Assembly: GCA_035411585.1 (NCBI GenBank)
Contig: DAONTI010000023.1
Span: forward strand, 1 to 64,000
DNA length: 64,000 nt
Reading direction: 5' to 3'
From: MWDV01 sp002070715
GTDB taxonomy: Bacteria > Verrucomicrobiota > Verrucomicrobiia > Limisphaerales > MWDV01
Shown here piece after piece: positions 51,788 to 60,300 of the stretch. Position 1 is the stretch's first letter. Every line of letters starts with the position of its first letter. The translations under genes and the position numbers were made by a program. A model generated the notes under the pieces. It saw only the letters and a list, made by a program, of their open reading frames with translations, made no database searches and was not told the origin of the DNA.

Positions 51788-52588
51788 GTGAATCCGGTGG
51801 CAATAATCACGGGGGCGTCGCGCGGGATTGGCCGGGGCATCGCTCTGGAACTGGCGCGGGTCGGCTACGATCTGATCATCAATTACGCGGGCAATCATCC
51901 GGCGGCGGAACAGACCGCGGACCAGTGTCGGCGCGCCGCCAACGAGAGCGGCAAGGCAGTGCGGGCGGAACTGTGCCAGGCGGACATCAGCCGACAAGCG
52001 GACCGCCACCGGCTGATTGATTTCACCCGACAAACCTTTGGCCGGTTGGATTTGCTGGTCAACAACGCGGGCGTGGCACCGAACATTCGCGCGGACATTC
52101 TTGAAGCGAGCGAGGAAAGCTTTGACCGGTTGATCGCCATCAATGTGAAAGGGCCTTACTTCCTGACGCAACTGGCGGCACGCTGGATGGTCGAGCAAAT
52201 CGCCGCCCGCGAAAACGCTCCCGATGGATACCGTCCCAAGATCGTAACGGTTTCTTCCATCTCGGCGTACACCGCCTCCATCAACCGGGGTGATTACTGT
52301 GTGTCGAAGGCGGCGCTGGCCATGCTCACTCCCTTGTTCGCCGCGCGCCTCGCCGCCCACGGCATCAATGTTTATGAAATCCGCCCCGGGATCATCGCCA
52401 CGGACATGACCGCGGGCGTGAAGGAAAAATATGACCGCCTCATCGGCGAAGGGTTGACGCCCATCCCGCGCTGGGGACAACCCGGGGATGTGGGCAAAGC
52501 CGTCGTCGCCATCGCCCAGGATTTGCTGCCTTTCAGCACGGGCGAAATCATCAACGTGGACGGCGGCTTTCATCTCAAACGCCTCTGA
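51788..52588 (+). CDS. Short-chain dehydrogenase/reductase
   Basis: 266 residues from a GTG start (VNPVAIITGASRGIGRGIAL). The cofactor motif TGASRGIG, NNAG, the catalytic serine in VTVSSISAY, and YCVSK with the catalytic Tyr and Lys are complete. FSTGEIINVDGGFHL at the end is the FabG-like tail. It likely reduces a 3-keto sugar or other carbonyl using NAD(P)H. It diverges from an exported sugar oxidoreductase gene, which fits a sugar pathway, but the substrate is unknown. Confidence 0.9.
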   Translation: MNPVAIITGASRGIGRGIALELARVGYDLIINYAGNHPAAEQTADQCRRAANESGKAVRAELCQADISRQADRHRLIDFTRQTFGRLDLLVNNAGVAPNIRADILEASEESFDRLIAINVKGPYFLTQLAARWMVEQIAARENAPDGYRPKIVTVSSISAYTASINRGDYCVSKAALAMLTPLFAARLAAHGINVYEIRPGIIATDMTAGVKEKYDRLIGEGLTPIPRWGQPGDVGKAVVAIAQDLLPFSTGEIINVDGGFHLKRL

Positions 52589-52683
52589 ACCAACAGGAGC
52601 GCGGACGCCGGGCCGGATGTTCCCTCAAAGCTGATGAAGGACCGTGCGTTGAACGGGCCGTCGCGGCGTGTCCGGAGATTTGT

Positions 52684-54276
52684 TCAAGGATACGTGTAGG
52701 GCGCCTGCAAGCCCAAGGGCAGTCCCAGTCCCCAATAGATCAGCAGGCACAACGTCCACGAGATCAAGAACAGCAGCGCGTAGGGCAGCATCAGCGACAC
52801 GAGGGTGCCGATGCCGGTGCGTTTCACGTAGCGCTGGGCATAGACGACGATCAACGGGAAATACGGCAGCAACGGCGTAATGATGTTGGTGCTGGAATCG
52901 CCGACGCGATACGCCGCCTGGGTCAACTCGGGGGAAAGCCCCAGTTGCATCAACATGGGCACAAAGATCGGGCCCAGAAACGCCCACTTGGCCGAGGCCG
53001 AGCCCACCAACAGGTTCACCGCGCTGCTCAAAATGATGATACCGACAATGGTGACTTGACCCGGCAGCCCCAGTTGTTGCAGAAACAGGGCCCCTTTCAC
53101 CGCCAGCAACGCGCCCAGGTTCGATTCACGGAATACGTAAGTGAACTGCGCCGCCGCGAACGCCATCACCAGATAATAGCCCATGGTGCTCATGGAATGG
53201 CTCATCGCTTTGATGACATCGCGATGATTCCGCACCGTGCCCACGATGATGCCGTAGGTCACGCCCGGCACGAGAAAAAGCAGGAAGATCAGGCCGATGA
53301 TGGAATCCATCAGCGGCGCGCCGTGCGCCGTCAACGAACCGGACGCGGAACGCAGCGGCGATCCGGCCGGCCACGCGGCCAGGGTCAGCCCTCCCAGCCC
53401 GAGCCCCACCGCGCCCAAGCTGACCCATAGCGCGCGGCGTTCGCGCGGGGTCAAAGGTTCCGTCGCGGAGGCGTCCGGGGTTTCGCCATCCACCGGCACG
53501 TTCCGCAGGCGGGGTTCGATTACCCGGTCGGTGATCCAGGTGCCGACACCGATGATGACCAGACAGGACGCGCTGGTGAAAAACCAGTTGCAAAGTGGAT
53601 TGACCGTGCGGGTCGGATCAATGATCTGCGCGGCGGACTGGGTAAACCCTTGCAGGAGGGGATCGAGGCTGGAGGGCAGGAAGTTGGCGCTGAACCCGCC
53701 CGACACACCGGCGAATGCGGCCACAATTCCCGCCAGGGGATGGCGGCCCGCCGCCGCAAAAATCACGCCCCCCAGCGGGATGACGAGCACGTAACCGGTG
53801 TCCCCCGCCGAGTGACTCACGATCGCCACCAGCAACAGCATCGGCGTCAGCCACCGGCTCGGGGTCAGGTTCAACAGGGCGCGGATGGCGGCTCGAATGA
53901 AGCCGGTTTGATCCGCCACCCCCACCCCGAGCAACGCCACCAGCACCACGCCCAACGGCGGAAATTCAATGAACGTCTTCACCATCCGCGCCAGAAAGGT
54001 CGCCAGCGCCGGACCGGAAAGTTGGTTGAGCACACGGATGTTTTCCGCCTGGGTGATCTGCCCGGCGGCATCGCGCTGCACCGTGCGCGGATCCATCGCG
54101 TCAAAATCCACAGAAGCCAGAAAGGCCGACGTGAGGAGCGTGAGCAACAACGCCCAAACAAAGAGCATGGCGGGATCCGGCAGCCGGTTGCCGGCCCATT
54201 CAATGGTGTTCAACGCGCGTTGCACCAAGCCGGGACGCGGTGGGGTCTCCGGAGGCGGTTGGTCCGGGGTGTTCAT
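52684..54276 (-). CDS. AbgT-family transporter
   Basis: 530 residues from the ATG at 54274-54276. There are about twelve to thirteen membrane segments and AbgT family motifs: LPDPAMLFVWALL near the start, HSAGDTGYVLVIPLGG, GVSGGFSANFLPSSLDP, YVFRESNLG and YRVGDSSTNIITPLLPYFPL near the end. Family members import p-aminobenzoyl-glutamate or export sulfonamides. No folate genes are nearby, so the substrate is open. Confidence 0.92.
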   Translation of the reverse strand: MNTPDQPPPETPPRPGLVQRALNTIEWAGNRLPDPAMLFVWALLLTLLTSAFLASVDFDAMDPRTVQRDAAGQITQAENIRVLNQLSGPALATFLARMVKTFIEFPPLGVVLVALLGVGVADQTGFIRAAIRALLNLTPSRWLTPMLLLVAIVSHSAGDTGYVLVIPLGGVIFAAAGRHPLAGIVAAFAGVSGGFSANFLPSSLDPLLQGFTQSAAQIIDPTRTVNPLCNWFFTSASCLVIIGVGTWITDRVIEPRLRNVPVDGETPDASATEPLTPRERRALWVSLGAVGLGLGGLTLAAWPAGSPLRSASGSLTAHGAPLMDSIIGLIFLLFLVPGVTYGIIVGTVRNHRDVIKAMSHSMSTMGYYLVMAFAAAQFTYVFRESNLGALLAVKGALFLQQLGLPGQVTIVGIIILSSAVNLLVGSASAKWAFLGPIFVPMLMQLGLSPELTQAAYRVGDSSTNIITPLLPYFPLIVVYAQRYVKRTGIGTLVSLMLPYALLFLISWTLCLLIYWGLGLPLGLQAPYTYP

Positions 54277-54479
54277 CTGTCGGGGCCGCAACGTAGGCCA
54301 GTCTCTCCGCGAGGACAAGGCGAACGATGCGCGCGGGGGGAGAAAAGGCTTGTGCCGCGCGGGATGACGGCTTAGAAGAGTGCCGCCGACGGATGGCGGG
54401 CCATGACCACTGATGTCCGGCGCGTGGCGGCGTGGACGGGTGGCCGCTTCCAATTTCCGTGGCGCGCACAAATGATACG

Positions 54480-55505
54480 ATGAACCCCTTGAACATGAAA
54501 AAGAAGCAGTCGGCCAAAACGAAACCTACGGGCGGTCCCCTGACCCGTTTCCTACAGCATCACTATCGTCATTTCAACGCGGCGGCGTTGGTGGACGCGG
54601 CCCAGGGGTATGTCGCGCATCTGGCGGCGGGCGGCAAGATGATGATCACGCTGGGCGGCGCCATGAGCACGGCGGAGCTCGGGTTGTCCCTCGCGGAAAT
54701 GATTCGGCGCGACAAGGTGCATTTGATCACCTGCACGGGCGCCAATCTGGAAGAGGACGTATTTAATCTGGTCGCCCACGATTATTACGAGCGCGTGCCG
54801 CATTACCGCAGCTTGAGCGCGGAGGACGAACAAGCGCTGCTGGAACGGCACATGAACCGGGTGACCGACACGTGCATCCCGGAAGGCGAAGCGATGCGCC
54901 GGATGGAAAAGGCCATGCTGGAAGTGTGGACGGAGGCGGATCGAAAGGGGGAACGCTGTTTCCCGCATGAATTTTTCTACCGGATCCTGCGCAGCGGGAA
55001 GTATAAAAAATACTACCAGATTGATCCGAAGGATTCCTGGATGCTGGCCGCGGCGGCGAAAAATCTGCCCATCGTGGTGCCGGGTTGGGAGGATTCCACA
55101 CTGGGCAACATGTACGCGGCGGCGGTGATCCGCGGCGAGGTGAAAAACGTGCACACTGTGCGCACGGGTATCGAATACATGACCTGGCTGGCCGATTTCT
55201 ATTCCCGGACGGCCACTCGGAAAAGTCCGATGGGCATGTTCCAGATTGGCGGCGGCATTTCCGGCGATTTCCCGATCTGTGTCGTGCCGATGCTGCACCA
55301 GGATTTGGGGCGCACCCGCGTGCCGCTCTGGGGGTACTTCTGTCAGATCAGCGATTCGACCACGAGTTATGGCAGCTACTCCGGCGCGGTGCCCAACGAA
55401 AAAATCACTTGGGGCAAGCTCGGCGTGAAGACGCCCAAATTCATCATTGAATCGGATGCCACCATCGTCGCGCCGTTAGTCTTTGCGTACGTGCTCGGCT
55501 GGTAG
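54480..55505 (+). CDS. Deoxyhypusine synthase-like enzyme
   Basis: 341 residues (ATG 54480; ATG 54495 is an alternative). GKMMITLGGAMSTAELGLSL and HLITCTGANLEEDVFNLV form the NAD site, and ITWGKLGV holds the lysine equivalent to the catalytic Lys329 of human deoxyhypusine synthase. Bacteria lack eIF5A, so such proteins act on polyamines (for example homospermidine formation) or on unknown targets. It stands alone, with a strong hairpin after it. Catalytic residues appear intact, so it is probably active. Confidence 0.85.
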   Translation: MNPLNMKKKQSAKTKPTGGPLTRFLQHHYRHFNAAALVDAAQGYVAHLAAGGKMMITLGGAMSTAELGLSLAEMIRRDKVHLITCTGANLEEDVFNLVAHDYYERVPHYRSLSAEDEQALLERHMNRVTDTCIPEGEAMRRMEKAMLEVWTEADRKGERCFPHEFFYRILRSGKYKKYYQIDPKDSWMLAAAAKNLPIVVPGWEDSTLGNMYAAAVIRGEVKNVHTVRTGIEYMTWLADFYSRTATRKSPMGMFQIGGGISGDFPICVVPMLHQDLGRTRVPLWGYFCQISDSTTSYGSYSGAVPNEKITWGKLGVKTPKFIIESDATIVAPLVFAYVLGW

Positions 55506-55599
55506 CCGCGGCTATTTTTGCCGTGCCGATCATTTGATATTGCTGGCTGCGAGTTGACGGAACCGGAACAGCTTGCCCGGCCAGTGATTCGACATAATT

Positions 55600-55629
55600 C
55601 AGGGGGATGACTGGGTAGTCATCCCCCTG
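55600..55629. terminator. Hairpin between convergent DHS-like and DUF2961 genes
   Basis: Perfect 13-bp stem CAGGGGGATGACT/AGTCATCCCCCTG with a GGGT loop, 95 bases after one stop and 88 bases from the other. No U-tract follows on either side, but the placement between converging genes suggests a bidirectional stop. Confidence 0.7.
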
Positions 55630-55716
55630 GTAACAAGAACGGCTTGGCGGGGCAACCGCTGCGGCCGGTTTCAACTATGTCACTTGAAGCCCAGCCGAGC
55701 GCACCGGCGTCGGCGT

Positions 55717-56892
55717 TTATTTCAGCTCCAGTTCATCCTTGCTGGGCAACGGGGGAAACGGCTTGTGCGGCTCGGTTTGATACCAGAACGCCACCGAGGC
55801 GATATCATCGCGCAACGGCAAATAACGTCCCCCGGATTTCCAACCCAAGGCCTGAATGGTCACTTTCAAATCCTTTTCAAAACGGATCGGATCCGTGATA
55901 TGCCACCGATACAGCCCGAAGCGTTGTTGCGAATCATAGAGGCCGTCCGGACGAATCACCTGGGGCATGCCGGCGTAAGGGCCCGTGAATTCCGTATAGC
56001 GCTGTTTGCCCTGCGCATCCCGGGTGTCGAAGTTGTAGCTGCCGCAGAAATAATCCTCCGTGCCGGTGCCGCAAATGGTGGGGAACTCCTTGTCGCCATC
56101 CATGTAAAACTTGATCTCGCCCTCGCCCCACCAGCCGGTGCTGTGGACTTCCCACGCCATGTAGGTGCCGACGTAATGTCCCCGGCCTTCGACCCCGTCC
56201 AGAATGGTGTAGAGCCCGGCTTGTTTGAGCGGGTCCTCGCGCCGGAATTGCGCGTGGAAATACGCCGCATCCTCCGGCACCTGGGTCAGCGTGTAATTGA
56301 TCTGGTAATAGATCGTGATCTGGTTTTCGTCCAGGTTCTCGATGGTGACCCTGGCTTTTTTGCGGAACGGCATCTGCCAGTATGAATTGAAGGCGCTGCC
56401 GGGGTTGACGCACACCGCCAGCGAATTGATCTGCGTATAGCGCGCCCAGCCGCAGGCGAAGAAATCGCCGAGGGGCACTTCGACCGAGGGATGCGTTTCG
56501 TCATCCCAATAGAAGCGAAGGATCATCCAGCGGGTGCGATCCAGCGGCGCGGGAGTGAGCCAGATTTGCTGGATGCAACCCGGGCCTTCAATGTCCGCCA
56601 AGGTAAATGTTTCCCGGGCTGGAATGCGCACGAAGGGCGAGGTTTTCCAGCCCTGCCCCAGCTCGCGCGCCGAGCGCCAGGCGGATCCTTCGGTGGTGGC
56701 CATTGCGCCTTTGCCTTTTTCGCCGGTGAAATTTTCCGGGCTGATCGAACGCGACTTGGCATCCGAGAGCCGGAACAGATTGCCGATGTCGGTGCCCAAG
56801 CCGTTGAACGGGGCGTCCGCCGCCAGGAGCGGGAGCGCCGGCAGACAGAGCGCGCCAAGGGTGAGGAACAGGGAAGGAAGTCGTGCTTTCAT
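55717..56892 (-). CDS. DUF2961 family exported protein
   Basis: 391 residues from the ATG at 56890-56892, with a signal peptide (SLFLTLGALCLPALPLLA). The DUF2961 pattern is clear: GPGCIQQIWLTPAPLDRTRW, LRFYWDDETHPSVEVPLGDFF, NSYWQMPFRKKARVTIEN, TGTEDYFCGSYNF and GLYRWHITDPIRFEKDLKVTIQ. The family is a glycoside-hydrolase-like set, with some members acting on fructans or arabinans. Probably periplasmic or outer-envelope polysaccharide breakdown. Confidence 0.88.
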   Translation of the reverse strand: MKARLPSLFLTLGALCLPALPLLAADAPFNGLGTDIGNLFRLSDAKSRSISPENFTGEKGKGAMATTEGSAWRSARELGQGWKTSPFVRIPARETFTLADIEGPGCIQQIWLTPAPLDRTRWMILRFYWDDETHPSVEVPLGDFFACGWARYTQINSLAVCVNPGSAFNSYWQMPFRKKARVTIENLDENQITIYYQINYTLTQVPEDAAYFHAQFRREDPLKQAGLYTILDGVEGRGHYVGTYMAWEVHSTGWWGEGEIKFYMDGDKEFPTICGTGTEDYFCGSYNFDTRDAQGKQRYTEFTGPYAGMPQVIRPDGLYDSQQRFGLYRWHITDPIRFEKDLKVTIQALGWKSGGRYLPLRDDIASVAFWYQTEPHKPFPPLPSKDELELK

Positions 56893-57037
56893 GTGTGCGT
56901 TGTGTGTTTGAGGTTTGCTTTTATTTACCCATACAGACTGTGCGCCGGGGAGACTGGCCACGGTTGCCCGGTTTGGCAAATCCCATTTTCATCATTCCCG
57001 TAAATCTGGAGGCTGCGCGGGGTGGTCGCCCGCGACC

Positions 57038-57058
57038 GGAACGTCGGCTCGACGTTCC
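57038..57058. repeat. Hairpin between divergent DUF2961 and TPR genes
   Basis: Perfect stem GGAACGTCG/CGACGTTCC with a three-base loop, 25 bases upstream of the TPR gene start. Because it lies between divergent genes it is not a terminator. It may be a solo REP-like repeat or an operator-like site. Confidence 0.5.
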
Positions 57059-57082
57059 GCTTTGGCGTGCTAGTTTGGGCGC

Positions 57083-58075
57083 GTGAGTAATTTGCTTGTT
57101 GGACTGCTGGGCGCGCTGTTGGCCACCAACCAACCGCTCGCGGTCAGTCATTCGGATTCCAAAACCGCCGCCGCAGCCACGACTGCCGCGGCCCCGGATG
57201 ATCCCGTGGAACGGGAATATCAAAAGCTGCTCGCGCTGGATGATGCCACACAGGCAACGGTGGACCAGCTCATCCGGGACGAGGAAGCGTTCAACGCCGC
57301 GGGCGCGACCAGCCCCGAAGGGCTGCTGCGGGACCGCATTTTAGTCCGTTTCAAACCGGTCCGCGAAGCCTACGAGGATTTTTTGAAACGCCATCCCGAC
57401 CACGCGCGGGCGCGGCTGGCTTACGGCAGTTTTCTCAATGACCTGAAAGAGGAGGAGGCCGCGCGCGAGCAATGGGAAAAAGCCCGGCAATTGGACCCGA
57501 ACAATCCCGCCGCATGGAACAATCTGGCCAATTACTATGGTCACAACGGCCCCATCACCAACGCCTTCGCCTACTACACCCGGGCCAGTGAGCTGAATCC
57601 GCGCGAGCCGCTATATTACCACAGCCTGGGCACGGTCGTGTATCTCTTTCGCCAGGAAGCGCAGGCGTATTATCAGCTCAGCGAGCAGGAAGTTTTTGAC
57701 AAAGCGCTCGATTTATATGCCCGGGCGTTGCAGTTGGATCCGGATAATTTCCCGCTCGCCACCGATATTGCGCAGACCTACTACGGCATCCGCCCGCCGC
57801 GTCTGGATGACGCGTTGCTCGCCTGGAAGTACGCCCTGAAAATTGCGCGCGATGACATCGAACGCGAGGGAGTTCAAGTGCATCTGGCCCGTCTCAAACT
57901 CAATGCCGGCCAGTTCGATGAAGCCCGTGGCCATCTCAATCTGGTCACCAACGCGATGTACCACGAACTGAAGCAACGCGTGCTGCGCAATCTGGAGACG
58001 CGCGAAGCGGAAGCGCGGGGGACCAATCCACCGCCCGCCCGCGCAACGTCACCGCCCGGCGATCAGAAACAATAG
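57083..58075 (+). CDS. TPR repeat protein
   Basis: 330 residues from a GTG start. The first ~15 residues are hydrophobic and may be a signal. TPR units are visible in the middle: RARLAYGSFLNDLKEEEAAREQWEKARQLDPNN, AWNNLANYYGHNGPITNAFAYYTRASELNPRE and DLYARALQLDPDN. Such repeats mediate protein contacts. The tail is Pro-rich. The partner is unknown. Confidence 0.82.
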   Translation: MSNLLVGLLGALLATNQPLAVSHSDSKTAAAATTAAAPDDPVEREYQKLLALDDATQATVDQLIRDEEAFNAAGATSPEGLLRDRILVRFKPVREAYEDFLKRHPDHARARLAYGSFLNDLKEEEAAREQWEKARQLDPNNPAAWNNLANYYGHNGPITNAFAYYTRASELNPREPLYYHSLGTVVYLFRQEAQAYYQLSEQEVFDKALDLYARALQLDPDNFPLATDIAQTYYGIRPPRLDDALLAWKYALKIARDDIEREGVQVHLARLKLNAGQFDEARGHLNLVTNAMYHELKQRVLRNLETREAEARGTNPPPARATSPPGDQKQ

Positions 58076-58197
58076 CCAGGCCATCCGCCACACAAGCACA
58101 TTTCGTCGCCGATCAACCGGCGCTCTTTGCCGCTGCCGGCTCGCTGGACGGACCGTTCCGTTTGAAACCGGGGACGATGCGGGAGTATGTTTCGCGC

Positions 58198-59064
58198 ATG
58201 CAAAACCGACGTGATTTTTTGAAAACCACCCTGGCCGCGAGCGCGTTGGCGCTTGCTATATCTCCGGGACGAATGCCTGCGGCGCCGTCCGGTGACCAGC
58301 GTTTACGGCTCATCACCTACAACGTGCTCCGCTGCCGCGGCTATGCCGTCACTCCGGAAGCCAAACCATTTCTCAAGGCGGCTGCCGCCCAGATGCCGAC
58401 GCGTTTGGCGCTGGAACTCGCACTTTACGAACCCGACATTGTCACCTTTCAGGAAGGTCCATCGGAAAAGGTGTTGGCCACCATTGGGGATCAGATGGGA
58501 ATGCATTACGTCTTTTTTGCCGGCGGCTGGCCGGGCGCGGTATTGAGCCGGTTTGAAATCGTCGAGCAACAAAATTGTCCGCTGGTCAGTTGGAACGAAC
58601 GCCCGTCGGAATTGTTCACCCGGCATTGGGGACGGGCGGTCCTGCGGTTGCCGGGCGGGAAGCTCAACCTGTTCAGCGCGCATCTGCATCCGTCGAATGC
58701 CGCGGTGCGCGCCCGGGAAATTGCGGAGATGCTCAAGGTCATGGCGCCGTATTTGGAGCAGGAGGGTTCGGTGGTTTTACAAGGAGACTTGAACCATCAG
58801 CCCAGCGGCCCGGAATATCCGCGCTGGCGAAGTGCGGGATTGGTGGACGCCTTTGATCGCGTGGTGCCGGACATCGTTCCTTACTCATTTAACAGCCACG
58901 CTCCGACCAAGCGGATAGATTATATCTGGACCAGCCAAGCGTTGGCGCGGCGGGGAGGCGACTGCCGGATTCTCTTCGAGCGGGCGTTCCGAACCAATAC
59001 CGCCGACCCGCGATCGGTGGCTTTGAGCGATCATCTTCCCTTGATGGCTGATTTCTCGCGGTGA
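58198..59064 (+). CDS. Tat-exported endonuclease/exonuclease/phosphatase-fold protein
   Basis: 288 residues from the ATG at 58198. The Tat signal is NRRDFLKTTLAASALALA. The EEP-fold markers follow in order: LITYNVLRCRG (N), IVTFQEGPS (catalytic Glu), HLHPSNAA (His), VVLQGDLNHQPSGPEY (Asp/Asn), IDYIWTS and ALSDHLPLMADF (Asp/His). It is likely a periplasmic phosphodiesterase, nuclease or sphingomyelinase-like enzyme. Tat export suggests a metal loaded before secretion. Confidence 0.87.
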   Translation: MQNRRDFLKTTLAASALALAISPGRMPAAPSGDQRLRLITYNVLRCRGYAVTPEAKPFLKAAAAQMPTRLALELALYEPDIVTFQEGPSEKVLATIGDQMGMHYVFFAGGWPGAVLSRFEIVEQQNCPLVSWNERPSELFTRHWGRAVLRLPGGKLNLFSAHLHPSNAAVRAREIAEMLKVMAPYLEQEGSVVLQGDLNHQPSGPEYPRWRSAGLVDAFDRVVPDIVPYSFNSHAPTKRIDYIWTSQALARRGGDCRILFERAFRTNTADPRSVALSDHLPLMADFSR

Positions 59065-59178
59065 CGCCCTCCGCTGCGTCAACCGCCGCGACCGCGTGTA
59101 TGCGTCCCCGTCCGGGCGCCGGACTCACCGCTTGAATCTCCGTCCGGTCTGTCCTAGCTTGCGGTAGTCCAAGCAACC

Positions 59179-60285
59179 ATGAAAAACCGTACTGCTCCCG
59201 AAACGCTCGCCACCCGATTGGACCGGCATACCGTCACCGGCACTCTCTGGCGGCGCGAAGGAGAGAAAGTGCGATGTGTGGCGTGCGGCCATCGGTGTCT
59301 CTTGGGCGAGGGGCGCCGCGGCGTTTGCAAGGTGCGGTTTCATCAGGGCGGCGAACTCAAAGTCCCGTTTGGTTATGTGGCCGGACTGGCCAGCGATCCG
59401 GTGGAGAAAAAGCCGTTCTTTCATGTCTTGCCCGGCAGCGACGCGCTCACGTTCGGCATGCTGGGATGCGATTTCCATTGCGGCTATTGCCAGAACTGGG
59501 TGACCAGCCAGGCGTTGCGGGATACGGCGGCTGGCGCGCCGTTTCAACCAGCCACCGCGGCGCAACTGGTTGCCGCGGCGGAACGAGCGGGCGCGCGGCT
59601 GGTGGTTTCCAGTTACAACGAACCGTTGATCACGGCGGAATGGGCAGTGGCGGTTTTTCAACAGGCCCGGCGCCGCGGTTTCCTGTGCGGATTCGTTTCG
59701 AACGGCAACGCCACGTCCGAGGCGCTCGATTTCGTGCAGCCGTGGATTTGCTGTTACAAGGTGGATTTGAAAACATTCGATGACCGGCGTTACCGCTCGC
59801 TGGGCGGCACGCGGACGCGGGTGTTGGAAACCATCCGGCAACTCCACGCGCGCGGGATCTGGCTGGAGGTGCTGACCCTGTTGGTGCCGGGATGGAATGA
59901 CAGCGCCGGCGAGCTGCGCGACATCGCGCGGTTTGTGGCTTCGGTCAGTCCGGAAATCCCCTGGCACGTCACGGCGTTTCATCCCGATTATCAAATGACC
60001 CAGGCCCGTTCCACCACCGCCGCGGATCTGATCCGTGCGGCAGAGATTGGCGCCGGGGAAGGGTTGCAATTTGTATATGCGGGCAATCGGCCCGGCGCCG
60101 TGGGGCCGTGGGAAAACACGCGCTGCCCCGGTTGTCAGCAAACGCTGATCGTCCGCCGGGGCTACCACATCCAGGAAGACCGGCTCACCGGACACGGCCG
60201 GTGCCCGGACTGCGGACGCGGTATCCCGGGTGTGTGGCGCGCGGACGATGGAGTTGCCGCAGGTGATGACGGGGGACCCGCCTGA
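59179..60285 (+). CDS. amrS: AmmeMemoRadiSam-system radical SAM enzyme
   Basis: 368 residues. CVACGHRCLLGEGRRGVC at the start and CPGCQQTLI/CPDCGRG at the end bind metal. The radical SAM cluster is CDFHCGYCQNW. VSSYNEPLITAEW, VSNGNATSEAL, KVDLKTFDD and TAFHPDYQMTQ are family hallmarks. It is normally encoded with an AMMECR1 and a MEMO-like protein, neither of which is in this window. The reaction is not established. It converges on mutL with 15 bases between. Confidence 0.9.
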   Translation: MKNRTAPETLATRLDRHTVTGTLWRREGEKVRCVACGHRCLLGEGRRGVCKVRFHQGGELKVPFGYVAGLASDPVEKKPFFHVLPGSDALTFGMLGCDFHCGYCQNWVTSQALRDTAAGAPFQPATAAQLVAAAERAGARLVVSSYNEPLITAEWAVAVFQQARRRGFLCGFVSNGNATSEALDFVQPWICCYKVDLKTFDDRRYRSLGGTRTRVLETIRQLHARGIWLEVLTLLVPGWNDSAGELRDIARFVASVSPEIPWHVTAFHPDYQMTQARSTTAADLIRAAEIGAGEGLQFVYAGNRPGAVGPWENTRCPGCQQTLIVRRGYHIQEDRLTGHGRCPDCGRGIPGVWRADDGVAAGDDGGPA

Positions 60286-60300
60286 CGAATCGCGCCGGGG

